From NCBI GenBank assembly GCA_964479665.1, contig CAYZNN010000006.1:62001-126000 (forward strand): a DNA stretch of 64,000 nt. The letters run 5' to 3'. Positions 24,982 to 34,804 of this stretch are shown here, piece after piece; positions within the stretch are counted from its first letter, which is position 1, and each line of letters opens with the position of its first letter. The notes under the pieces were generated by a model, which saw only the letters and a program-made list of their open reading frames with translations, did no database searches and was not told where the DNA came from. Position numbers and translations under genes: made by a program. The DNA comes from UBA2287 sp964479665. GTDB lineage: Bacteria > Bacteroidota > Bacteroidia > Bacteroidales > Tenuifilaceae.

Positions 24982-25866
24982 ATGTTTTATTTACTTTTTA
25001 GCATACTCTCCTCTGCATTTATTATCGTTCTCTTCAAACTTATCGGAAGGCACAAAGTCGACACTCTAAGCGCAATTATTATTAACTACCCTGTGGCCTG
25101 CATAGCAGGCTTTTTTTTGACCGATAATTTCAGCATAAATGCATACCACGATAGCTTAGAGTGGTTACCAATTTCATTCTTTCTAGGGATTCTTTTCATC
25201 GTCATGTTCTGGTTTATAGGAACATCGAGCCAAAAGGTGGGTATCTCTGTTACCACAGTTGCTGCGAAAATGTCGGTCATTATTCCTATTGCCTATTCAA
25301 TATATATTGACAAAAACGACCTTTTTACAATTCAGAAGGCCCTAGGGATTGGATTTGCAGTTATAGGAGTTCTTATGTCCGTTTTTCAAAAGGAAAACAA
25401 ATCCAGAAGATTTACCGTGATGGCTTTTCCCTTAACAATCTTTTTAGGGTTAGGATTACTCGACAGTATTGTTAAATATGCCCAATTGAACCTTTTAAAT
25501 CAACAGAATATCCCCCTCTTTACTGCAACCTCATTCGGCTTTGCTTTTATTTCAGGGCTATTAATTGTACCATTTAGTAAAACGGTTCAGTTAAACCTAA
25601 TGCAGTTAAAAACATGGTATCATGGTATTCCTTTAGGCCTACTCAACTTTGGTTCGATGTATTTTCTGATAAAAGCACTGTCACATATAGATTCGGGAAA
25701 AATAATACCAATGGATAGTTCGATAATTTTTGGAATTAACAATATTTGCATAGTGGCTGTGAATATTCTTATTGGTTTCAGTTTTTTTAAAGAACGGCCT
25801 ACAAAAATGAACTGGATTGGTTTTTTCCTCTCTTTATTGGCTATTAGCATATTAACAATTAGTTAA
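24982..25866 (+). CDS. EamA/DMT-superfamily transporter
   Basis: About 294 aa with ten hydrophobic segments in two repeats, typical of drug/metabolite-transporter exporters. Segments include the N-terminal FYLLFSILSSAFIIVLFKLIGR, GILFIVMFWFIGTSS, KMSVIIPIAYSIYI, ALGIGFAVIGVLMSV and C-terminal NWIGFFLSLLAISILTI. The start at ATG 24982 is preferred over an upstream TTG in frame at 24964, because the latter adds only a short polar leader. Substrate unknown. It is followed 8 bp later by the YigZ-type gene, so the two are probably co-transcribed. Confidence 0.8.
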   Translation: MFYLLFSILSSAFIIVLFKLIGRHKVDTLSAIIINYPVACIAGFFLTDNFSINAYHDSLEWLPISFFLGILFIVMFWFIGTSSQKVGISVTTVAAKMSVIIPIAYSIYIDKNDLFTIQKALGIGFAVIGVLMSVFQKENKSRRFTVMAFPLTIFLGLGLLDSIVKYAQLNLLNQQNIPLFTATSFGFAFISGLLIVPFSKTVQLNLMQLKTWYHGIPLGLLNFGSMYFLIKALSHIDSGKIIPMDSSIIFGINNICIVAVNILIGFSFFKERPTKMNWIGFFLSLLAISILTIS

Positions 25867-25874
25867 CTGTAATC

Positions 25875-26483
25875 ATGTCAGACACTTACTTAACCATCAG
25901 CAATAGAAGCGAGGGGTTATATAAAGAAAAAGGAAGTAAGTTTATTTCCCATGCTTTTCCAGTAAAATCGGATGTTGAAGTAAAGGATATTATTAGCCAA
26001 TTACGAAAAGACCTTTACGATGCTCGGCACCATTGCTATGCATTCACTTTGGGTTTTAAGGGTGAAATTTGGCGAGCCAACGATGACGGAGAACCCTCTG
26101 GCACTGCTGGAAAACCCATTTACGGACAAATTGTTACGCGCTCATTAACAAATACATTAGTAGTTGTAACGCGATATTTTGGCGGTACTAAGCTAGGGAC
26201 CCCGGGATTGATAAATGCATACCGATCGGCAGCCTCTGATGCCCTTGATAAATGTGCAATTATTGAGCGAACAATTAATAACGTTTACAATATCTCTTTT
26301 TCATACCTTGTAATGAATGACATTATGAAGTTGGCCAAAGAGATGAATTTAAATATTCTCAACCAGCATTTCGATAATGGATGCTGGATAGAAATTGGTG
26401 TTCGAGAGCGCGATACCGATTTCTTTTTAAAAAGGGTTGAAAAAATTGAATCTGTTGTGACCAACCATATTAGAACTGAATAG
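25875..26483 (+). CDS. YigZ / IMPACT family protein
   Basis: 202 aa, full-length match to the UPF0029/IMPACT family. GSKFISHAFPV, the LYDARHHCYAFTLG block, NDDGEPSGTAGKPIYGQI and VVVTRYFGGTKLGTPGLINAYRSAASDALD are the family signature, followed by a ferredoxin-like C-terminal domain. Bacterial YigZ is linked by structure to nucleic-acid or translation-factor binding, but its role is not settled. It has a terminator 8 bp after its stop. Confidence 0.88.
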   Translation: MSDTYLTISNRSEGLYKEKGSKFISHAFPVKSDVEVKDIISQLRKDLYDARHHCYAFTLGFKGEIWRANDDGEPSGTAGKPIYGQIVTRSLTNTLVVVTRYFGGTKLGTPGLINAYRSAASDALDKCAIIERTINNVYNISFSYLVMNDIMKLAKEMNLNILNQHFDNGCWIEIGVRERDTDFFLKRVEKIESVVTNHIRTE

Positions 26484-26490
26484 TTTTTTA

Positions 26491-26515
26491 CCTCGTAATT
26501 ACGGGGCATTTTTTT
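26491..26515 (+). terminator. Rho-independent terminator after the yigZ-like gene
   Basis: CCTCG TAATTA CGGGG hairpin (26491-26506) followed by CATTTTTTT. Confidence 0.65.
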
Positions 26516-26563
26516 GAAATAATTAAACAATGAATCAATCATAAAACTCAAACAAAAAAAGCA

Positions 26564-27469
26564 ATGAAAAACAGAAGCCTTGTTTCAATTAACGATCTAA
26601 GCAAGGATGAAATTCTCGATTTACTCGATTTGGCCGAAGAATTCGAGAAAGAACCCATCCAAAACATCATGTCGAAAAGGGTGGTTGCCACCCTATTCTT
26701 TGAACCATCGACCCGAACCCGATTAAGCTTTGAGAGCGCAGTTAACAGGCTTGGAGGTAGGGTAATTGGGTTTTCGGAGGCAGCCAATACCTCGGTTGCC
26801 AAAGGCGAAAGCCTTAAGGATACTATTTTAACAGTGGCTAACTATTCCGACCTTATTGTCATGCGCCACCCCATTGAGGGCAGCGCACGCTTTGCTTCGG
26901 AAGTTTCGCCCGTACCCATTATCAATGCAGGCGACGGGGCCAACCAGCACCCTACGCAAACGCTCCTCGACCTCTATTCCATACGTAAAACGCAGGGTAC
27001 ACTCCATAATCTAAACATTTTCCTTGTTGGCGATCTTAAATACGGGCGTACCGTTCATTCTCTCCTTCAGGCCATGAGCCAATTCGGGGCCAGTTTCACA
27101 TTCGTATCTCCAAAAGAGTTGCAAATGCCGGCGGAATACAAATTGCATCTCGACAATTTGGGTTTAAAATATAGTGAACAAACCGATTTGAATGAAAACC
27201 TTGAAAAAGCTGATATTATATATATGACAAGGGTTCAGAAGGAACGCTTCTCAGATCCTATGGAGTATGAGAAAGTTAAAAATGTGTATGTGCTTCGTAA
27301 CCATATGCTGGCCAACACCCAGCCTAATATGAGGGTACTTCATCCGCTTCCCAGAGTAAATGAAATACATACAGATGTGGACGATAATTACAAAGCATAC
27401 TATTTTCCTCAGGCACTAAATGGAGTATTTGCTCGCATGGCCATAATGAAAAGAATTCTCGATGTTTAA
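26564..27469 (+). CDS. pyrB: Aspartate carbamoyltransferase catalytic subunit PyrB
   Basis: Condenses carbamoyl phosphate with aspartate in de novo pyrimidine synthesis. 301 aa. The carbamoyl-phosphate loop S49-T-R-T-R53 is in FFEPSTRTRLSFESA, followed by MRHPIEGSARFASEV, INAGDGANQHPTQTLLDLYSI, LVGDLKYGRTVHSLLQAM, MTRVQKERF and HPLPRVNEI. Length and motifs are those of class B (PyrI-associated) enzymes. It is followed 17 bp later by pyrI. The ORF on the other strand over its start is a shadow. Confidence 0.97.
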   Translation: MKNRSLVSINDLSKDEILDLLDLAEEFEKEPIQNIMSKRVVATLFFEPSTRTRLSFESAVNRLGGRVIGFSEAANTSVAKGESLKDTILTVANYSDLIVMRHPIEGSARFASEVSPVPIINAGDGANQHPTQTLLDLYSIRKTQGTLHNLNIFLVGDLKYGRTVHSLLQAMSQFGASFTFVSPKELQMPAEYKLHLDNLGLKYSEQTDLNENLEKADIIYMTRVQKERFSDPMEYEKVKNVYVLRNHMLANTQPNMRVLHPLPRVNEIHTDVDDNYKAYYFPQALNGVFARMAIMKRILDV

Positions 27470-27486
27470 TATTAATACCAGAAACC

Positions 27487-27945
27487 ATGACTGAAAAAAA
27501 ACAACTTAACGTTAGTGCCATTGAAAATGGTACAGTTATCGACCATATTCCTGCACAAAACCTATTCAAAGTAATTACAATTTTGGGTCTCGAACGAATA
27601 GGTAACCTTATTACCTTTGGCACCAATATGGAAAGCCATAAGTTGGGAAAAAAAGCTATTATTAAAATTGCAGGTAAATTTTTTGAAAAGGATGAAATAA
27701 ACCGTATTGCCCTTGTTGCGCCACACGCAAAACTAAATATTATAAAGAATTATACCGTTGTTGAAAAACAGGTAGTTGAAGTGCCCGATAGCATATCGGG
27801 TATTGTAAAATGCGTTAACCCGAAGTGCATTACCAATTTCGAAAAGGTAACCACAAAATTTTCGATTATTGATAAAGGTACTGTTTCATTGAAATGCCAT
27901 TACTGCGAAAAAATTACAGACCAAGAGCATATGGAATTTGTGTAA
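27487..27945 (+). CDS. pyrI: Aspartate carbamoyltransferase regulatory subunit PyrI
   Basis: Allosteric regulatory chain of ATCase, binding CTP/ATP at the N-terminal domain and contacting PyrB through a zinc domain. 152 aa. Four zinc Cys are at 109, 114, 137 and 140 (CVNPKC and CHYC), the same spacing plan as E. coli. The nucleotide-binding segment includes VSAIENGTVIDHIPAQNLFKVITIL. Overlap-free operon with pyrB, so a heterododecameric, feedback-regulated ATCase is inferred. Confidence 0.97.
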   Translation: MTEKKQLNVSAIENGTVIDHIPAQNLFKVITILGLERIGNLITFGTNMESHKLGKKAIIKIAGKFFEKDEINRIALVAPHAKLNIIKNYTVVEKQVVEVPDSISGIVKCVNPKCITNFEKVTTKFSIIDKGTVSLKCHYCEKITDQEHMEFV

Positions 27946-28028
27946 TTATTCATTACTTGTTAATATTTCAACTATTATCGTATTAAATATTAAACCATTT
28001 TTTATTAACCAATTAACCTTGAACTAGC

Positions 28029-29517
28029 ATGGAAAAACATTTACTCTCTTTAACTCTGAGTTTGATTACATTATTTGCCTTCTCACAAAATCATTTTGTG
28101 GAATATGGCATTGGAGGTAATGTAAAACCTACTAACACTTTTGCACCAGAATAGAATGCAAAAGACGTTTTATTCAATAATGGCGGTGTTGCTGGCGAAC
28201 AGGGCAATGGGGGATTGTAACCAACCCTGGTGAAGGTCCTGGAGGCACTGACATTTCCCTTCTTACAGCACCTATGACCACTCTCGGGGCTGGAATTAGT
28301 GTTTCAGCAGGATACTCAACTGCTGATGATTTCACAGTTCCTGCTGAAGGCTGAACTATTAATTCATTTCAGTTTTTCGGGTCCCAAACAGGTAGTAAAA
28401 CTACATCAACCTTTACTGATTTTTATGTACAGATTTGGAGCGGAGCACCCGATGCTGATGGAGCAGTTGTTTGGGGGTACCTCACAACGAATAGGGTGAC
28501 TAGCACTAGCTTTACCAATGTTTATAGAGCAAGTGATCTGGTAAGTACTAATCGCCCTATCATGTCCATAATTGCTGAAATTGGAACACCTTCAGTTTTA
28601 GAGGAAGGAACCTATTGGATTCAGTGGACATTTGCAGGCACTGGGGCTTCTGGCCCATGGGCTAATCCAATTACTATTACTGGTCAGCAAACTACTGGTA
28701 CAGCAAAACAGAATTCACCTACAGGATGGACGAAGGTGCTTGATTGCGGCTCAACAACCGCATTAGGAATACCTTTCATTATTAATGGAACCGTTAACTC
28801 AACTCTTTCCTATACGGTTACCTTCGCGGGAACCGATGGTACAGATCCCATTGAGGGAGCCACCATTGCTGTTGCCGGCGAGGAGCCCACCACCGACGCC
28901 AGCGGCGTGGCCACAATCGACCTGGAGGATGGCGAGTACCCCTACACCGTAACCAAAGAGGGCTTTATTGCCTTTGAAGGTACCGCCTCTGTTGAAGGTG
29001 AGGCGTTGGCTGTTGCCGTGGAAATGGAAGCAGAAGTTGTTGTAAATTATACAGTTACTTTTACAGTTACCGATGCCGACAGCAATCCTATTACCGATGC
29101 AATTATTACATTTAATGGCATTGAAGCAAATGCAGGGGATATGTTTTAGCCGACGTAGCTGCTGGAACCTACAACTTCACTGTTGCTAAAGAAGGATTCA
29201 ACCTTTATGAGAGTACTGTTACTGTAACAGATGCAGATGCTATTTTTCCTGTTGTTTTAGAAACTGCTAGCATTAACAGCAACCTTTTTGCAAACTTCAG
29301 AGCCTATCCTAATCCTTTCAACAGTAGCATTACTATTAGCAATCCATCTGTTGTTAATAGAATTGTCATAACAAATGTTATTGGGCAAAAAGTTTTAGAA
29401 ATCAAAACCAATGGTTCATCTATAATTGAAACCAATGCACTAGCAAAGGGTGTATATCTCGTAACTTTTGAGGCAGCAAATGGAGAACGTATTATAAGAA
29501 AAATGGTTAAGAAATAG
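28029..29517 (+). pseudogene. Interrupted secreted T9SS-cargo-like protein
   Basis: The start MEKHLLSLTLSLITLFAFSQ is a signal peptide. Homologous-looking sequence continues through three frames to a C-terminal T9SS type A sorting domain (FANFRAYPNPFNSSITISN ... GVYLVTFEAANGERIIRKMVKK). I see four lesions: TAG at 28152; a one-base loss in a G5 run near 28208 (six Gs restore GNGGIVTNPGEG); TGA at 28352 where Trp is expected (PAEG-W-TINS); and a one-base loss in a G4 run near 29131 (five Gs restore AGGYVLADVAAG). Adding the two bases makes the length divisible by three. The middle holds two related beta-sandwich repeats (about 28800-29250). Either a decayed gene or sequencing error. Confidence 0.8.
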
Positions 29518-29541
29518 TTTTTATTTCATGAGTTATATTTT

Positions 29542-29569
29542 GAACCCCGTTAATTAGGGGTTCTTTTTT
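29542..29569 (+). terminator. Rho-independent terminator
   Basis: GAACCCC (29542-29548) pairs with GGGGTTC (29557-29563) and is followed by TTTTTT. It ends the interrupted gene's transcript. Confidence 0.8.
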
Positions 29570-29703
29570 AAATATCAATATCAAATCCAATTTCCTATCG
29601 TTTGCATTGATTTATAATAGATTTAATGAGTAATTGGAAACAATTATTTGAATTTTTCGTTTAATTTAGGGGTTAAATACAGTTCGAATAAAATTTTACT
29701 AAT

Positions 29704-32538
29704 ATGAAACGACTTTTAGCACTTGTTTTTCTTCTCGCTTTCTACATTTCAATTTTCTCACAGGTAGTTACCACTCAGCCTCTTTTACCCACAGCAAATG
29801 AAGAAGTTGTTATTACCTTTAATGCTACTGGAACTGCGCTTCAGGGTTACACAGGCAATGTATATGCTCACACAGGCGTTATTTGCGAAGGCAGTACTGC
29901 ATGGCAGTACGTAATTGGGGCTTGGGGAAATAACACACAACAACCAAAATTAACAAGAATAAGTACGAATCTTTACACTCTAACCATAACACCAAACATT
30001 AGGCAATTTTACTCGGTACCTACCGATAAAGTAATTCAAAAGATGGCTATTGTTTTCCGATCGCAGAGTAGCCCTTACCTACAAACAAGTCCCGATATTT
30101 TTATTGATGTATATGCCGAGGGGCTTACCGTTAATCTCTCCTCCCCAACATCGGATAGCCCTTTCTATTCATTTGGCGAAAATATTTCAATTGCAGCTCA
30201 AGCAAATATGGCCGAAAATCTGACCCTCTTTGTTAATGACATAGAGGTTGCATCTACTACAGAGTCAACCCTAAATTTCAACTATGAGATTGATGCTTAT
30301 GGGAAGCAATGGGTTAAAGCAGTTGCAACCTACCAAACCGATCAGATAGCCGACTCGGCTTACTTATACGTTCGAGGGGATATTCCCGTATTTCCATTAC
30401 CAAATGGCGTTGCACCGGGAGTTAATATTACAGGCGAAAACGAGGTTACCCTCGTTCTCAGCGATCCTTCGGCTATGAAGGAATTTGCATTTGTTATTGG
30501 TAGTTTCAACGAGTGGGAACTCGACGATTCCTATTTAATGAATCGAACCTCCGATGGTAAATACTATTGGCTTACCCTTTCGAATTTAAACCCAAACCAA
30601 GAATATTTATACCAATATTGGGTAGATGGTGAACTAAAACTTGCCGATCCATACGCGGAAAAAATAAGCGACCCATGGAACGATAAATGGATTAGCAGCA
30701 CAATTTACCCTGGCCTAATTCAATACCCCGAAGGAAAAACTACAGGGGTAGCGTCTGTATTTCAAATTCAACCCAATGAATATGTATGGGAGGCCGAAAA
30801 CTTTGTTGCGCCTGCTAAGCATGAATTAGTTATATATGAACTTCATATTCGCGATTTTGTATCGGACGACGATATTAAAACGGTTATGGACAAACTCGAC
30901 TACCTTCAGTCGCTAGGTGTAAACGCAATAGAGTTAATGCCTATTAACGAATTCGAAGGCAACGATAGCTGGGGCTATAATCCATCGTTCCATTTTGCTC
31001 CCGACAAGGCATATGGTAGAAAGAACGATTACAAGAAATTTATTGATGAGTGCCATAAACGAGGAATAGCGGTAATTATTGACATGGTTTTAAACCACTC
31101 TTTTGGCCTTTCACCAATGGTTCAAATGTACTTCGATGCCAATGCAGGAACATGGGGTCAACCTACACCCGATAATCCCTGGTTTAACCCAACCTGCCCC
31201 CATGAACCTTGGTGCTGGGGATACGATTTTAACCACCAAAGCGACCATACTATTGAGTTTATCGATAGGGTTGTTGAGTATTGGTTAACAGAGTTCAAGG
31301 TTGATGGCTTCCGATTAGACTTTACCAAAGGTTTCACTAACGTTCAAACAGGCAACCAGGGTTGGAACTACGATGCTCAGCGTATCGGCATATTAAAACG
31401 CTTTGCTGATCATATATGGAGCGTAAACCCTAACGCTTACGTTATTCTTGAGCACTTTGCTGAGAACTCTGAAGAAAAAGAGCTTGCAGAATATAAGTAC
31501 AACGAAGGGAAAGGTATGCTTATTTGGGGCAATATGAATTACAACTACAATGAAGCTACCATGGGGTGGTTAACCAATTCGAATTTCTCTTGGGTATCAT
31601 ACAAGCAAAGGGGTTGGAACGCTCCACACCTTATAGGCTATATGGAAAGCCACGATGAAGAAAGGTTGATGTACAAAAATATTACCTATGGTAATAGCAA
31701 TAACGCTTCTTATAATATACGCAATCTCGACATTGCACTAGACAGGCAAAAGTTAGCAGGTTGGTTCTTTTTTACCATTCCTGGGCCCAAAATGATTTGG
31801 CAATTTGGCGAATTGGGGTACGACTATTCTATTAATCGTTGCCCTGATGGTACAATAAGTAATGATTGCCGAACCTCTCGCAAGCCGGTTCGCTGGGATT
31901 ACTACGAAATGCCAAACCGAAAAGCACTTTTCAATACATGGAAAGAAACTATTGCGCTTCGCAAGGCATTACCAGTATTTCAAACGGCCAATTATAGCGT
32001 TTCGCTTTCGGGAGCGGGTAAATATATTGTTTTAAACGATGGGGAAATGAAGGTTGTAATTGTTGGAAATTTTGGAAATACCCAACAAAGTATTAACGTT
32101 ACTTTCCCACAAACGGGCCGTTGGTACAATTACTTCGACCAAAACCATTCCGATTTCGACCAAACCACTCAAACCTTTTCCATGCAGCCCGGCGAATACC
32201 GAATGTACTCAACTGTTTACATTAATCGTAACGATTTTGCTGTAAGCATAACCGATAACCTTATAATTGCCGATGGGGGGAAATTAATTGCTTCGGTATG
32301 GCCAAATCCTACACAAAGTGAATTTAGCATCGAAATAAATACCGACAAAGAGCAGAGTATTTCAATGACCCTTTTCGACATAACCGGACGTAAAATAACT
32401 GAACTTTATAAGGGCTATGCTTCGCCCCACGAGAATGTGCTTCAAATAATTCTGCCACCCAATATTCCTGCAGGAATATACGTTTGCAGGGTTCAAACAG
32501 CATCAACTCAGGAGAGTTTCAGATTAATTGTAAGATAG
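29704..32538 (+). CDS. Secreted GH13 alpha-amylase-family enzyme with T9SS sorting domain
   Basis: 944 aa. It has a signal peptide (1-20), N-terminal beta-sandwich modules (about 21-220) and a CBM48-like E-set region near 230-330 (FVIGSFNEWELDDSYLMNR). The GH13 barrel has region I VIIDMVLNHSFG, region II VDGFRLDFTKG (nucleophile Asp near 538), region III VILEHFAE (acid Glu near 582) and region IV MESHDEERL. The C terminus is a T9SS type A sorting domain (SVWPNPTQSEFSIEI ... GIYVCRVQTASTQESFRLIVR). Likely acts on alpha-glucans at the surface. No SusCD pair is next to it. A second, shifted plus-strand ORF inside it is a shadow. Confidence 0.92.
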   Translation: MKRLLALVFLLAFYISIFSQVVTTQPLLPTANEEVVITFNATGTALQGYTGNVYAHTGVICEGSTAWQYVIGAWGNNTQQPKLTRISTNLYTLTITPNIRQFYSVPTDKVIQKMAIVFRSQSSPYLQTSPDIFIDVYAEGLTVNLSSPTSDSPFYSFGENISIAAQANMAENLTLFVNDIEVASTTESTLNFNYEIDAYGKQWVKAVATYQTDQIADSAYLYVRGDIPVFPLPNGVAPGVNITGENEVTLVLSDPSAMKEFAFVIGSFNEWELDDSYLMNRTSDGKYYWLTLSNLNPNQEYLYQYWVDGELKLADPYAEKISDPWNDKWISSTIYPGLIQYPEGKTTGVASVFQIQPNEYVWEAENFVAPAKHELVIYELHIRDFVSDDDIKTVMDKLDYLQSLGVNAIELMPINEFEGNDSWGYNPSFHFAPDKAYGRKNDYKKFIDECHKRGIAVIIDMVLNHSFGLSPMVQMYFDANAGTWGQPTPDNPWFNPTCPHEPWCWGYDFNHQSDHTIEFIDRVVEYWLTEFKVDGFRLDFTKGFTNVQTGNQGWNYDAQRIGILKRFADHIWSVNPNAYVILEHFAENSEEKELAEYKYNEGKGMLIWGNMNYNYNEATMGWLTNSNFSWVSYKQRGWNAPHLIGYMESHDEERLMYKNITYGNSNNASYNIRNLDIALDRQKLAGWFFFTIPGPKMIWQFGELGYDYSINRCPDGTISNDCRTSRKPVRWDYYEMPNRKALFNTWKETIALRKALPVFQTANYSVSLSGAGKYIVLNDGEMKVVIVGNFGNTQQSINVTFPQTGRWYNYFDQNHSDFDQTTQTFSMQPGEYRMYSTVYINRNDFAVSITDNLIIADGGKLIASVWPNPTQSEFSIEINTDKEQSISMTLFDITGRKITELYKGYASPHENVLQIILPPNIPAGIYVCRVQTASTQESFRLIVR

Positions 32539-32559
32539 AATTGAGTTTCACATTTTTCT

Positions 32560-32593
32560 AAAGAGCAGGGTTTATTTACTCTGCTCTTTTTTT
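32560..32593 (+). terminator. Rho-independent terminator of the GH13 gene
   Basis: AAAGAGCAG (32560-32568) pairs with CTGCTCTTT (32581-32589), with a T run continuing after the stem. Confidence 0.85.
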
Positions 32594-32641
32594 GTAGTTA
32601 CTTTTCAATACTACCCTAAGTTTTTAATACATTAGCACCCT

Positions 32642-33766
32642 ATGTATAGGTTTACTAAATACGCTTTAATAACTGTTGTTTCAATAGTTACTTTTGGCAC
32701 CTGCTATGCCGATACTACCTACCGCTACCCAATGGAAGTATCGTACAAATTCAATTTGGGTAAAATTTGGGTACACACCCCAAAACTCGAGTCCATTCCA
32801 ATTAATCCCCTAAAAGTTCATAGTTTAATACTTTTGCGAAAAGCATCGGGCAGCAGCGAATGGCATGGAGCCTATAATTTTCCTTTGTATGGACTAGAAA
32901 TCACATTTGTTGACTTTGGCAATTCGCATGTGCTTGGCCAATCCTACGGCTTGGCTCCTCACATCATTTTTCCAATTATTGAAAAGAGGATGTATTCGGG
33001 AAGTATTGCAGTATCGCCAGGCATTAACTATTTCGACAAGGTTTACAACGCTTTCTCAAATCCAACAAATTTTGCCATAAGTTCTCGTTTCAATGCTTTT
33101 ATACAGGTTGGTTTTTTTAATGAATTTGCCCTATCGACAAAATTTAAATTGGGAGTTGGTGTGAACTTCATTCACACCTCCAATGCAACCCTAAAAAAAC
33201 CAAATAGCGGATTAAACATGGTTACGGGATTTACCCAAGTTCGCTATGCACTTAGCGACAATCAATCCAAAAACAAGGCCGTACTAAACCATGGCCCTAA
33301 CTTCCCGAAACATCGTTTCAACTTGCTAACTGCCGGAGCAATTAAAGAAATAAAGGAACCCGGTGGCAATAAATATTGGGTTGCCATTACTTCTTTCGAA
33401 TACCAACGGGCATTATCGCCCTTTTCGGCTGTTGGTATCTCTACCGATTTGTTTTACGATTCTTCGAGCGAAGTTGACGCCATCGACCAAAACATTGAAT
33501 ATTCAAACCCGTTAGCTCTGTCGAAACTTGGAATTTCGGCCGTTTCGGAGTTTCGGCTGAATCGGCTATCACTCGCACTTCATATTGGTACATATGCCTA
33601 CAACTTAACAAAAGACGGTAAAAATATTTATCAGCGTATTGGACTTCGATATCGTATTCTGAGCCAAAATACTTTGGTATTAGGTCTCAAGGGCCATATG
33701 TTTACCGGCGGTTACCTTGCCATTGCCGACCATATTGAATTAGGTTTTGTTTTTAGTTTTCAATAA
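32642..33766 (+). CDS. PagL-like acyloxyacyl hydrolase (lipid A deacylase family)
   Basis: 374 aa with a signal peptide ending near TCYA and an outer-membrane barrel pattern. The segment FIHTSNATLKKPNSGLN fits the lipid A 3-O-deacylase PagL motif, in which His and Ser of an H-x-S-N sequence are catalytic. It is longer than PagL itself, as is usual for the Bacteroidota acyloxyacyl-hydrolase group. Predicted to deacylate lipid A in the outer membrane. The catalytic Glu could not be assigned with confidence. Single gene. Confidence 0.72.
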   Translation: MYRFTKYALITVVSIVTFGTCYADTTYRYPMEVSYKFNLGKIWVHTPKLESIPINPLKVHSLILLRKASGSSEWHGAYNFPLYGLEITFVDFGNSHVLGQSYGLAPHIIFPIIEKRMYSGSIAVSPGINYFDKVYNAFSNPTNFAISSRFNAFIQVGFFNEFALSTKFKLGVGVNFIHTSNATLKKPNSGLNMVTGFTQVRYALSDNQSKNKAVLNHGPNFPKHRFNLLTAGAIKEIKEPGGNKYWVAITSFEYQRALSPFSAVGISTDLFYDSSSEVDAIDQNIEYSNPLALSKLGISAVSEFRLNRLSLALHIGTYAYNLTKDGKNIYQRIGLRYRILSQNTLVLGLKGHMFTGGYLAIADHIELGFVFSFQ

Positions 33767-33876
33767 ATTGAATACCTTTAACTTGTTGTTATCAGGCCCT
33801 ATTTAATTAATGTACCTATATTTTAAACTAATGGCTAGTTACGGACTCTAAAACATCATAACAAATCAATTCCGAT

Positions 33877-34803
33877 ATGAAAAGAAGAGATTTTTTATTG
33901 AAAGGGATTGCAGCAAGTTTTCTGGCTGGTTCCTTTATAAAAAGCAAAGCTTTTAACTCCCTACCACAAACGCCTATTCAGGATTCGGGAAAGAAGCAAC
34001 CCGACTTGGTTGCTGTTATGGGTGGTGAGCCCATAGAAATGTTTTCGAAGGCGATGGCCGCTTTAGGGGGCATGGGCAAATTTGTAAAAAAAGGGCAAAC
34101 AGTTGTGGTAAAGCCCAATATTGGTTGGGATACATCGCCTGAACTGGGGGCTAATACAAATCCCGAATTAATTGGCGAAATTGTTAAGCAGTGCCTGCGA
34201 GTAGGTGCAAAAGATGTGTTTGTTTTCGACAATACATGCGATGCCTGGAACCGTTGCTACACCAACAGCGGGATTGAAAAAGCTGTAAAGGATGCCGGTG
34301 GAAAGGTTGTTCCCGGAAATACCGAAAACTACTACAAACCTATTTCCATTCCTAATGGCAAAAAACTTACTGAAGCCAAAGTTCATGAACTCATTCTAAA
34401 TTCAGATGTGTTTATTAACGTTCCGGTCCTGAAGCACCATAGTTCAGCAAAACTTACTATAGCCATGAAAAATCTCATGGGAATTGTTTGGGACAGACGA
34501 TACTGGCATAGGAATGACCTTCACCAATGCATTGCCGATTTTGCAACTTGGCGAAAACCCAATTTGAATATTATTGATGCGTATAGGGTTATGACTCGCA
34601 ATGGCCCTCGGGGTGTTAGTCAGGCCGATATTGTAATGAAGAAAGCGCTAATTGTTTCATCCGACATGGTAGCTGCCGATGCAGCGGCTGCCAAGATATT
34701 TGGAACTGAGCCAAACGATATCCCATACATTCAGTTAGCCCATAACATGGGTATAGGAAATATGAATCTCGAAGAGTTGAATATTGAACGTATAAGAGTT
34801 TAA
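33877..34803 (+). CDS. DUF362 protein with twin-arginine signal
   Basis: 308 aa. N-terminal MKRRDFLLKGIAASFLAGSF is a twin-arginine (Tat) type signal. The body is DUF362: VVVKPNIGWDTSPELGANTNPELIGEIVKQCLRVGAKDVFVFDNTCD, FINVPVLKHHSSAKLTIAMKNLMGIV and ALIVSSDMVAADAAAAKIFG. DUF362 proteins often occur with ferredoxin domains, and the next gene, one base downstream, is a membrane polyferredoxin. A shared periplasmic redox role is inferred. The enzymatic activity of DUF362 is not established. Confidence 0.85.
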   Translation: MKRRDFLLKGIAASFLAGSFIKSKAFNSLPQTPIQDSGKKQPDLVAVMGGEPIEMFSKAMAALGGMGKFVKKGQTVVVKPNIGWDTSPELGANTNPELIGEIVKQCLRVGAKDVFVFDNTCDAWNRCYTNSGIEKAVKDAGGKVVPGNTENYYKPISIPNGKKLTEAKVHELILNSDVFINVPVLKHHSSAKLTIAMKNLMGIVWDRRYWHRNDLHQCIADFATWRKPNLNIIDAYRVMTRNGPRGVSQADIVMKKALIVSSDMVAADAAAAKIFGTEPNDIPYIQLAHNMGIGNMNLEELNIERIRV

Positions 34804-34804
34804 A

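Noticed and set aside
32060..32245. Second open frame inside the GH13 gene
   Set aside because: Same-strand shifted frame with no start context; the enclosing enzyme is complete.
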